Below, in pieces: positions 49,677-57,060 of a stretch of DNA of 64,000 nucleotides. Below the pieces are notes generated by a model, which ran no database searches, was not told the origin of the DNA, and saw only the letters and a program-made list of their open reading frames with translations. The position numbers and the translations under genes are program-made. This DNA is from Bremerella volcania (GTDB lineage Bacteria; Planctomycetota; Planctomycetia; Pirellulales; Pirellulaceae): assembly GCF_007748115.1 (NCBI RefSeq), contig NZ_CP036289.1:496001-560000 (forward strand), read 5' to 3'. Positions within the stretch are counted from its first letter, which is position 1; each line of letters opens with the position of its first letter.

Positions 49677-51539
49677 CTAAGAGTTCGAATAGATATTCGA
49701 CACGCTGAGTTTTCGCAGCGTCGCCAGTTTTTTGTGCTGATGGTGTTGCATTCGTTCCAAGACATCGGAGAGAAACTGGACTGTTTCGACAATATGCTCT
49801 CCTTTGTTCAACATCACGCATTCTGCGCGGCCACTCATGGCCGCATCGGTGACTTCTGCCCGGGTCGGTAGTCCTTTCTTGGCCAGACTCTCCAGGACCT
49901 GCGTCGCCCAGACCACCGGTACGTGAGCCGCCTCGCTCAGCCAGAGGATTTCCTCTTGAACTTCCGACATACGGTTGAAGCCGATCTCGACACCCATGTC
50001 TCCGCGAGCCACCATCACCCCAATCGGCGGATGCTGAAGTGCCGCGAGCAGCAACTCGGGGAGATTTTGAAAGGCCTGTTGCGTTTCGATTTTAAGAATG
50101 ACTCCGAGTGAATCGGCGCCGCGAGCATTCAACTCGTCGATCAAGTCTTCCACGTCACGGACATGCCGCACGAACGAATAGGCTAAGAGATCCGCGTTCG
50201 CGACAATGAAATCAAGATCCGCCCGATCCTTCTGAGTCAACGCAGGCAGATTGAAATGGGTGTCCGGAAAGTTGATTCCTTTGTCACTCCTGATCTTCAC
50301 CGCGTCTTTGCGTGTTTGCGTGACTTCGATGACAACCTTTTCCGCGGACGCTTCGCGAACAACGGCTTGCAGTTCGCCGTCGTCGTAGAAAAAGCGATCG
50401 CCTGGACGCACGTCCTGGTAGATTTCAGGCAAGTTGCAACCGATGCTCGCAGGCTCAGTCATGTTGCCGTTGGCATCTTTTCGGGCAGGGTGCCCCGGAA
50501 TATCGCCATCAGTCAGCACGATAAGATCGCCAACTCGAACATTGAATTCATGGTCGGTTTGTCTGGCAAACGTTTGAGCGATGTTTCCTTGAAATACCTG
50601 CTCGTCACTTCGAAGCACACAGAAAGGGGCATTGGGTTCGACAAATGCTTCGTCTTCCCCCTCAGCCCAGCAGCCGCCGTCTTCCACGGAAATGACCGTA
50701 AGCGTTTGCTTGCGGCCGCGAGTATCGGTGACCAGTAACTTGTCCCCCTGTTGAATGTTGCCCATGGCATCAGGGGGAACTGGCAGGACTTCATCGGCGT
50801 TTTGATGCCCAGTGTCCCGAGAAGAAATCCATACCTTCGCGCGCGACCGGATCTTCCCGACGTCGTTCAGACGGGGACGCCAATGCAATACGCCGGGCTT
50901 CGATTCCAGCGGGCCGGTTCGTGGGTTAGGACCGGCCAGGTCCATCTGCACTTTGCACCGACGGCCCGTTTCCTTTTCGGCGCGCCGAAGGTGTTCGATC
51001 ATCTGCGCCCAGGTCTTGTGGTCATCTTTCGAGCAATTGATGCGCATGACGTCCATGCCTGCCTGTAACAGCTCAAAGATCAGACCATACTGCCGGGCGC
51101 CCTCGCTGGGAATCGTCACCATGATGCGCTGCTGCCGAGAACTACCTGGTTCGCCGAACAGAACATTCGTATTCTGATCGAGATGGGCGCGGCCGGCTTG
51201 GAAGCCCTCGTAGGAGTTTTGCAGATCGATCTTAGGCGGCGTCCGATCGGCCAGGCGATAAAGGGCCGTAAGCACGGCATCGATTGTCGGCAGCACGTAG
51301 GCTTCCATGCGGCCGAGCGAACTCAATCCCAAGGCATGCAACTGATATTGCAATTCACGGATATCATGCTGGCGAACACTCAGGTAATGCACCAGGTTCC
51401 GACCACATTGCCGCTGCGACTCAGGGATCTTCGCCAGGGAAGAGGAGAAATCCTCTTCCAACTTGAGGGCCCCCTCGCGAAGCTGAAGCAGGGAGTCGAT
51501 TAAAGTCGTGAATAGTTGATCACTTGAGTTGTCCATCAT
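49677..51539 (-). CDS. Pyruvate kinase-like protein with atypical architecture
   Basis: A 620-residue protein. Residues about 135-600 carry a pyruvate kinase barrel: IMVTIPSEGARQYG, MDVMRINCSKDD, KVQMDLAGPNPRTG, LPALTQKDRADLDFIVANAD, ILKIETQQAF, VMVARGDMGVEIGF and WATQVLESLAKKGLPTRAEV. Metal- and PEP-binding residues (Lys/Glu in KIE, Asp in RGDMG) are present. An N-terminal helical extension of about 130 residues is added, the B-domain region (about 220-400) is enlarged, and the usual C-terminal allosteric domain is missing. Effector regulation must differ from standard Pyk; catalytic activity is likely but unproven. Convergent with cdsA. Confidence 0.8.
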   Translation of the reverse strand: MMDNSSDQLFTTLIDSLLQLREGALKLEEDFSSSLAKIPESQRQCGRNLVHYLSVRQHDIRELQYQLHALGLSSLGRMEAYVLPTIDAVLTALYRLADRTPPKIDLQNSYEGFQAGRAHLDQNTNVLFGEPGSSRQQRIMVTIPSEGARQYGLIFELLQAGMDVMRINCSKDDHKTWAQMIEHLRRAEKETGRRCKVQMDLAGPNPRTGPLESKPGVLHWRPRLNDVGKIRSRAKVWISSRDTGHQNADEVLPVPPDAMGNIQQGDKLLVTDTRGRKQTLTVISVEDGGCWAEGEDEAFVEPNAPFCVLRSDEQVFQGNIAQTFARQTDHEFNVRVGDLIVLTDGDIPGHPARKDANGNMTEPASIGCNLPEIYQDVRPGDRFFYDDGELQAVVREASAEKVVIEVTQTRKDAVKIRSDKGINFPDTHFNLPALTQKDRADLDFIVANADLLAYSFVRHVRDVEDLIDELNARGADSLGVILKIETQQAFQNLPELLLAALQHPPIGVMVARGDMGVEIGFNRMSEVQEEILWLSEAAHVPVVWATQVLESLAKKGLPTRAEVTDAAMSGRAECVMLNKGEHIVETVQFLSDVLERMQHHQHKKLATLRKLSVSNIYSNS

Positions 51540-51750
51540 ATTCCCTATTGGCGAAAAGATTCTCGCAAGATCAGGGCATCAAACAGCTTAGAAACTGCAT
51601 CTTATGATGGTGAAGTTAATGGACAATTCAGATTTCGGAGATAGAAACGCAAAAACCGAAAGATGCGAAATGTCCGTCTCCGACCTGGCGCGAACCTCGG
51701 CCCGCGGAAATCGGTCCCAAGTTTTGCCCCAGGAACGATTTCAGACCGGG

Positions 51751-51778
51751 TTGATAGAAACCAAAGAGACAGTAAACT
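51751..51778 (+). promoter_or_regulatory. Promoter of tRNA-Ser
   Basis: TTGATA (51751-51756), 16-bp spacer, TAAACT (51773-51778). The predicted start near 51785 lies 11 nt before the tRNA 5' end. Confidence 0.6.
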
Positions 51779-51795
51779 GAGTAGTTCCCAAGCCG

Positions 51796-51878
51796 GGAGG
51801 ATACGCGAACTGGCTAGCAGCTTGACTCGAAATCAAGTGCCGGGTAACCGGTTGAGGGTTCGAATCCCTTGTCCTCCG
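51796..51878 (+). tRNA. tRNA-Ser (anticodon CGA)
   Basis: Cloverleaf: acceptor GGAGGAT pairs with GTCCTCC (51871-51877), discriminator G. The anticodon arm CTTGA-CTCGAAA-TCAAG gives anticodon CGA, reading UCG serine codons. A long variable arm (GCCGG, GTAA, CCGG) is typical of class II tRNASer. The T arm holds GGTTCGAATCC. CCA is not encoded. The 3' end is the attachment core of the element that follows, and integration leaves the tRNA sequence complete. Confidence 0.93.
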
Positions 51879-53176
51879 CTAAAGTCTTTTGTAGCAACAG
51901 GTTGCGTCTCGCAACGCTTCGCAGAAGTGGCCTCTGTATCACGCTTTAGGGGCGACTCCTGCGAATTGCTACGAACGCCAGCATGCCGGTGCTGCGTCGT
52001 TTTCTGCGCCACTTGTGCGCCGCTTTGTGCGTCTCTCTTCGATCCTTTAATTGCCCTCTGAAAATCTTCCTCCGTGACTTGAAGATAATGCTTGATGGCA
52101 ATGCTAGGGGTGTTCCCAAGCCAATCTGCTACCACATGGATTGAGTGCTGATCGGCGAGAAGTTCGGTTTCTCTGCTAGATCTAAGGTTTTGGAACAGTC
52201 GGGGCCATGGTGTAAGGCCGGCTCGATCGATAATTCTTTCAAATTGAGTTCTCAGGTTGATGTTGCGCCATCCCTGGGGAGTATTCGCTTTGTCTCGATA
52301 GTTGCCTCCGATAACGTAGATCGCGCCATCTGGGGCAATTTCCTGGGCGTCTCGGAGGATCGGAAACAACTCAGGGAAGATTGGAATCTCTCGTCGGTCT
52401 TTGCCGTGGTTCTCGGTCTTGGGGGATCGAACAATCATCCGGCATTTCGGTAGGTAAACGTCCTGCCATCGCAGTGAGAGCACTTCGCTAGGGCACCGCA
52501 AACCGCCATACCGTGCCAGCGCGACGATTACCCGCCATGTAGGATCGCAGACTTCTAGAAGCCGTTCCGTGTCCTCGCGCGTAATGAAGCGTTGTCTATC
52601 CTTTACGCCTATCGCTTTATGGTTGACGTTCTCAAAGGGATTTTCCGGAATCAATTTTCGTTTCTTGGCATTTCCAAAAAACGTTCTGCAAAACTGTAGT
52701 CGCTTGTGGATCGTCGTAGACGCTAGTCCAGTGCCGATCAGGTGAAGCTTAAAGTCTTCTGCGTCCCCTTCCGTGATAGTATCGAGGACACGATTTTCGC
52801 CAAAAAATTCCTTCAGGTTGCGGATTGGCTGGGACCAGACTTCCCGCGTCGCCGGCTTGACGTTGATTCTCTTGGCAACGTATTCCGTAAGAAACTGTCC
52901 CAATAATGCCCGCTCCTGTTTTTCTCGATCCTCAATTAGACCTACCTTGGCTAACTTCTTTGCTAGAGGGGGTTCCAAGGCTGCAACCCATCTTGCAGTA
53001 TCGCCGTCCAAGGCATGGCAGGTAATCTTTGCTGATAGCAGCAATTCGACTCGGTGTTTTACGGCCTCGCAGTTGCGTTTGCTAATCTTACCGAGACGGA
53101 TCGTCTTACGTTTGCCGTCGGGAGCGACAAATAGAATGCGACGGGTACCGTTCGGGTCATTACAAATCGATGCCAT
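51833..53176 (-). CDS. Tyrosine integrase of the tRNA-Ser element
   Basis: A 447-residue tyrosine recombinase. A SAM-like core-binding region at about 90-190 (FLTEYVAKRINVKPATREVW) precedes the catalytic domain from about 195. Catalytic Arg is in ARYGGLRCPSEVLSLRWQDV, the second Arg in PRLFQNLRSSRETEL, and the nucleophile Tyr in SIAIKHYLQV. The usual His residues are replaced (QNLR, GNT), as in planctomycete integrases I know. The frame runs into the attachment core, so its last residues (SGGQGIRT, then LNRLPGT) are read from the antisense strand of tRNA-Ser. In the excised circle the frame would instead continue into the sequence at 63459-63276, giving about 500 residues. Confidence 0.9.
   Translation of the reverse strand: MASICNDPNGTRRILFVAPDGKRKTIRLGKISKRNCEAVKHRVELLLSAKITCHALDGDTARWVAALEPPLAKKLAKVGLIEDREKQERALLGQFLTEYVAKRINVKPATREVWSQPIRNLKEFFGENRVLDTITEGDAEDFKLHLIGTGLASTTIHKRLQFCRTFFGNAKKRKLIPENPFENVNHKAIGVKDRQRFITREDTERLLEVCDPTWRVIVALARYGGLRCPSEVLSLRWQDVYLPKCRMIVRSPKTENHGKDRREIPIFPELFPILRDAQEIAPDGAIYVIGGNYRDKANTPQGWRNINLRTQFERIIDRAGLTPWPRLFQNLRSSRETELLADQHSIHVVADWLGNTPSIAIKHYLQVTEEDFQRAIKGSKRDAQSGAQVAQKTTQHRHAGVRSNSQESPLKRDTEATSAKRCETQPVATKDFSGGQGIRTLNRLPGT
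51858..51880. repeat. attL core, 23-bp direct repeat
   Basis: Begins GTTCGAATCCC and ends CCTCCGCT; spans the T-arm and acceptor of tRNA-Ser. An exact copy is at 63460-63482. Flanking bases differ on both sides, fixing the crossover segment within these 23 bp. Confidence 0.92.
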
Positions 53177-53414
53177 TCTTTGATTCTCCGTAATTACTGT
53201 TCTATGCGATTGTATGCCGCTTCGTGCGGGCTAGCTAGTTGTTTTTTTGTTCAAGCCGGCAAGTCCCAAGAAATCACTTACCGGTCTTGAGTGAATCGGG
53301 GCGAGAGGTCGCCGAGAGTATCTTGGATGCGAGTGTGAGAACTTACTCGCAGTCAACGTCTACGAAACCCGGGAGTTATTCGAAGACTGTTGGGGATACG
53401 TAGACAGTAGACAG
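53177..53414. promoter_or_regulatory. 238-bp region upstream of the integrase
   Basis: Holds the integrase promoter and the 3' end of the primase transcript, both on the minus strand. No clear dyad or T-tract stem was found. Integrase arm-type sites could lie here but none is visible as a repeat. Confidence 0.35.
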
Positions 53415-55601
53415 TCAATTGAGGCTGAAATAACGCGTAGGACGTCCCCCAGTGTTTCCAATGGATGATTGTTCCCAGGATCCCAACCCCTTCCGGGCCA
53501 GATTGTCTAGTGCTGACTCGGCATCTTCTGTTGTCTCAAATCGGCGGCTACTTTGCCGTGCTTGCCTAGCAGTTATCGGATTGCCCCTTCTCTTAATCCA
53601 ATCGACTAGGGCTCTCTCTTCTCGTTGAGATTGTGACTCTGCCATTATCTGGTAGACGCGTCGCGTCTCATGTTTGAACCACTCGGTTAATTCTAAGGCC
53701 ATGCAAAGTGTATCGCCGTCAATCGATCGATCATTCTTCAAATTGGCGTCTTTCGCGGCCCATCTAACGCAATGGATCACGAGTGCCAGCCTCGCCGCGT
53801 ATTCTTCAAGCTTCGACCAGGCCGATGCAAGTTCTCCGCTGAGTTCGCTTTGTTCCTTGGCATGTCGGTCATAGAACGTCGTATACAACGACTTAACCGA
53901 TTTCGAAAGTGTTATTACTGCCGGATCACGATTCACGTCTTCGACTATCTCCGGCTCTAGCGAGTACAGTCGATCAAACACATCAGAGAGGCATTGCTGC
54001 TGCTCATAGGAAATACCCGTTTCGGTCCACTTCTTCGCTCTGCGTGGTGGATGACTGAGAAGGAATCGGGCGGCCATACCGCTTTCGAAATGATCGCGGC
54101 CAAGAGTCTTCTTTAATACTGCCGGCTGTATTCCGCCGGTGATCGAAACAATGGAACGAGGTACCCGAAGCGTTTTGGGAATGCCTGACTTTCGGTCAAT
54201 CGTCACCTCCCCGCCTGTGTGCATCGAAAGATAGCGTGCGGCGTCTCCACCCCCTTTACCCTGCGTATATCGGTCAAAAGAGGAAAGCCACCCTGAGAGT
54301 TCATCTCGTGCAAGAAGCAGGCCCCTGGGATTTGATTTGAGAATAGGGACCAATGCTTCGAGCGTGGTATCGTCGACAATGTGGCGAGTCGCCTGAGGTT
54401 CTACCGGCTTCACTGGTGGTAACTCGTCTGCATTGCTACCTTTCTTCCATTTCTGGAACTGCTTGTCGTAGATAGCTATCGCATCTTCATGCTGTCGGAT
54501 CAAACCGTCGTATTCTTCGAGGTTTTCATTCTCACGAGTTCGAACGGCGCTCAATGCTGCTTTGAAGGCCGGTGTTTTTGCAGTTCCACTTTCCCCAACG
54601 ACGGCTGTCCATAGGATCGGTAGCACTTCCCACCCATCTTTTAGTCGCAAGCAACGAGAATCACCAATCGCAGATGCGAGAGCGGAAAGCAATGGAAGTG
54701 CAAGGAAGACTTCATCGCACCCGATCGCTCTTGCGCCGTCTCGGACAAAACTGCAAACTGGCTCGGGTAAAAACTCGATGGGAAACGGCTCGAAATCCAA
54801 GCTATCGCCTGTTTCATAGGCGACTTGTTGCGGTTGCCATATTTCAGATTCCTGCACCAGTTCAGCTAGTTTGTCGTCGGTTCCGCCTGATTCAATCCAG
54901 TCGCTCACATCACCCTTTAACGGCAAGCCGGGCAAGTGAATGAGTTTGATGCTACGAGCAAGCCCTACAAGCGTCTGTGCGACCTTCTCAGCGTGTTTCT
55001 CTCCGGCTTCATCATTGTCAGGCAGAATGATTACATCGCGATTCTGGAGGAACTGAGCGTGCTCTTGATTCCACTTTCCAGCGCCGCCGGCATTGCAAGT
55101 GGCAACGAGTCCGATTGCTTCCAGAGAATGAACGTCTTTCTCTCCTTCGACGATGAAAACAGAAGCGTCTGGGTTGGCTAGTAGCTGGGGAAGGCGAAAC
55201 GGGACAACTCGAACCCCTTTCACTGTCCAATCCCATCCGTCATGCCCATCGGGCTTTCGCTGACGGAATGTCTTATTCTCGTATCGCACCGATTCCATGA
55301 GCAACTTGCCGGCCTCGTCTTCGTAGGCGTATGTTTTCACGATTTTACCTTTGTCTGGTTTCTTGCTTGGGTTGAATTCCGTTTCGTTTGGCATGAGATC
55401 CGACATTTGCAGGCCCATCGACGCGCAAACTTGATCAGGAGGGCAGTCAGCATGACAGTGGATGAGGGCTCTTCCGTCTTCGCCTTCGGTAACGCTCAAA
55501 CTGGAATGCTGGTCAGAATGGGCTGGGCAATGCGCCTGCCAGCCCGATTTAGTCTTTTTCACGTTCTTGAGACTACTAAGAACAAGATTAACGGGCGTCA
55601 T
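53415..55601 (-). CDS. Mobile-element primase-helicase (CHC2-like, TOPRIM, DUF3987)
   Basis: A 728-residue replication protein. The N-terminus has a primase-type zinc ribbon (Cys25-x2-His28 and HCHADC at about 48-53). A TOPRIM domain follows at about 145-230 (ASVFIVEGEKDVHSLEAIG with the catalytic Glu, VIILPDNDEAGEKHAEKV with Asp-x-Asp). The DUF3987 helicase-like part starts at about 270, with a P-loop-like VVGESGTAKTPAF at about 340. Such proteins initiate replication of phage satellites and islands. Its ATG overlaps the end of the Xis-like gene by 14 bp, so the two are coupled. It supports replication of the excised element. Confidence 0.88.
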   Translation of the reverse strand: MTPVNLVLSSLKNVKKTKSGWQAHCPAHSDQHSSLSVTEGEDGRALIHCHADCPPDQVCASMGLQMSDLMPNETEFNPSKKPDKGKIVKTYAYEDEAGKLLMESVRYENKTFRQRKPDGHDGWDWTVKGVRVVPFRLPQLLANPDASVFIVEGEKDVHSLEAIGLVATCNAGGAGKWNQEHAQFLQNRDVIILPDNDEAGEKHAEKVAQTLVGLARSIKLIHLPGLPLKGDVSDWIESGGTDDKLAELVQESEIWQPQQVAYETGDSLDFEPFPIEFLPEPVCSFVRDGARAIGCDEVFLALPLLSALASAIGDSRCLRLKDGWEVLPILWTAVVGESGTAKTPAFKAALSAVRTRENENLEEYDGLIRQHEDAIAIYDKQFQKWKKGSNADELPPVKPVEPQATRHIVDDTTLEALVPILKSNPRGLLLARDELSGWLSSFDRYTQGKGGGDAARYLSMHTGGEVTIDRKSGIPKTLRVPRSIVSITGGIQPAVLKKTLGRDHFESGMAARFLLSHPPRRAKKWTETGISYEQQQCLSDVFDRLYSLEPEIVEDVNRDPAVITLSKSVKSLYTTFYDRHAKEQSELSGELASAWSKLEEYAARLALVIHCVRWAAKDANLKNDRSIDGDTLCMALELTEWFKHETRRVYQIMAESQSQREERALVDWIKRRGNPITARQARQSSRRFETTEDAESALDNLARKGLGSWEQSSIGNTGGRPTRYFSLN

Positions 55602-55797
55602 GCTGGCCTCCCTTCAGATTCGCTTCCAGATAGGCTTGCAGGTCCGCAATCCGGTATCGGGTCAATCGACCCATCTTCAGGTGCGGAAGGCCTGGGGTTT
55701 GGGTGAAGGTCATGTCCCAGAGCTTCCTTGGCGAGATGGACAGTAACCTCGCGGCTTCATTGGGGGACACGAGTAGTTTGCCGGTGTCTTCGTTCAT
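55588..55797 (-). CDS. AlpA/Xis-like helix-turn-helix protein
   Basis: A 69-residue MerR/excisionase-type DNA-binding protein: KLLVSPNEAARLLSISPRKL forms the helix-turn-helix, followed by the wing HLKMGRLTRYRIADLQAYLE. Length and sequence fit AlpA/Xis regulators that direct excision or activate int in islands. Met 55797 is chosen over 55833 because the upstream residues are Cys/Arg-rich and non-homologous in look. It is translationally coupled to the primase (14-bp overlap). Repeated GGGCGGACA motifs lie 100-190 bp upstream and may be its or another regulator's binding sites. Confidence 0.82.
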   Translation of the reverse strand: MNEDTGKLLVSPNEAARLLSISPRKLWDMTFTQTPGLPHLKMGRLTRYRIADLQAYLEANLKGGQHDAR

Positions 55798-55896
55798 GGT
55801 CGTACATTCCTTTGTGCGACAGGTCCGAACCACGAAGTGTGGCTCGCATATCTGTATTTTCCCGGAAATCAGCGTTTAGAGTTGCGGAAAGACGTT

Positions 55897-55981
55897 GGGC
55901 GGACATTTGTCCTCCCGCAGGACACGGCCTGTAGTCGCAAGAAAACGCTAGGAAAAGTTTTGGGCGGACAATGGGCGGACA
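55897..55981. promoter_or_regulatory. Triple GGGCGGACA repeat with an adjacent dyad
   Basis: GGGCGGACA occurs at 55897-55905, 55962-55970 and 55973-55981, all in the same direction. The first overlaps a short dyad, GGACA-TT-TGTCC (55901-55912). The position between the unknown protein and the Xis-primase genes suggests an operator or replication iteron region. Confidence 0.45.
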
Positions 55982-55993
55982 ACTAGGCTGCCG

Positions 55994-56671
55994 CTACTTG
56001 ACGTACCTGGAAGCCAGTTCTTGTATTGCCGTGGCATCCGCACGATAGAGAAAACGCGGTTGGTTCGGTTGCGGATTATGGACTTCCTGCCACGCTTCAT
56101 CGCCCAGACTCAAGCGTTTTCGTTGGAGTGCCTTGGAGAAAGCATCAAACTTGTCGGCGGGTACTTTATAGGCGTCCGCTAATTCCCGAACGCCCATCCA
56201 GCTAGTAGAGGTGGGAGCTGATTTCGAATTGGTCTTTTTCGCTGGGGTAGTTACGACATTTTTGGACTGTAGCCTGAGCCAAACAATATAGTCTGAAGCA
56301 GCCTTTTTTGCGTGGGCCACCTTCTGACGTAGTTCAAGATCGGCAGCCGTTGGCGATATGAACGCACTTCTACCAGCCGCCAGTAAGGCGGCCGTATGTT
56401 TCTGCAAGTCACGAAGTAGATCAGATACCTTTTCGGCATCGACGGGATTCAAGCAATGCAGATAGTTGTCTGCAGTGGCAATGACTGCATTTAACTTGCC
56501 GATATCGCAGACGAAACTCCCGTCTTCGCTTCGCGTCACTAACGCCGATTCGAAGTCATCAAGCCAAGCCAGGAAAGTCTGAATGGACTCAGGTGAACCG
56601 ACATATATTGGGAGTTGTTTTGCTGTCATTTGGCGCAGGTTTGGTTGAGTTTCATCGACAAGGAACAACAA
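55994..56671 (-). CDS. Element-encoded protein of unknown function
   Basis: A 225-residue soluble protein. The N-terminal 130 residues look helical (IQTFLAWLDDFESALVTRSE, DAEKVSDLLRDLQKHTAALL). A Lys/Ser/Thr-rich linker (about 140-155) leads to a C-terminal 65-residue domain (WMGVRELADAYKVPADKFDA, then ALQRKRLSLGDEAW) that could be a winged helix. I recognise no family. Met 56629 (MTAKQLPIYVGSPESIQ) is an alternative start. It is the first gene upstream of the Xis-primase pair and borders the CRISPR array region, so regulator or replication accessory are possible; nothing specific is shown. Confidence 0.6.
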   Translation of the reverse strand: MLFLVDETQPNLRQMTAKQLPIYVGSPESIQTFLAWLDDFESALVTRSEDGSFVCDIGKLNAVIATADNYLHCLNPVDAEKVSDLLRDLQKHTAALLAAGRSAFISPTAADLELRQKVAHAKKAASDYIVWLRLQSKNVVTTPAKKTNSKSAPTSTSWMGVRELADAYKVPADKFDAFSKALQRKRLSLGDEAWQEVHNPQPNQPRFLYRADATAIQELASRYVK

Positions 56672-57060
56672 CGAGTTGGTAATTTTTCGCGGCTCTGATC
56701 ACCTATAGCGAAAACGCGTTTCACTCGGGAAAATACGATATTCCCGGCATATTGGGCCTATTGCTAGATATTGAACTATAGGGGTGTTCGATACCGGTCA
56801 TCACGGACAGAAATGGAGGGGCCTCGCATGCGTACGGAAAACCGGTTTCCGCGCCGCAAATTGCGCCGGCTTTTCTGGTTGTAGCCCAATTCTACGGAGA
56901 AAACCGCCAATGTTCGAATGGGGGAAGGACCACTGATACCACGCATGGTCGAAAATCATATGATTCGACTCTGAAAATCCGCGATTGGGTGCCCGCAAAT
57001 TTTTTGAAATACATAAGGAGCCGGGAGAATCCTTTTTGCATATTATCATTTATCAGTGGC
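56672..57060. other. 389-bp non-coding region before the CRISPR array
   Basis: AT-rich next to the array (56996-57050), like a leader. A bulged dyad, GTCGA-AA-ATCAT and ATGAT-TCGAC, lies at 56948-56969. A GC-rich stretch near 56836-56872 has two near-palindromes (GGAAAACCGGTTTCC and GCCGCAAATTGCGCC). It must hold the promoter of the unknown gene, possibly a CRISPR leader and perhaps a replication origin. No protein gene is credible here. Confidence 0.5.

Noticed and set aside
56801-57049. 82-residue minus-strand frame in the region before the array
   Set aside because: No family, no ribosome-binding site, and it overlaps palindromic and AT-rich non-coding sequence.
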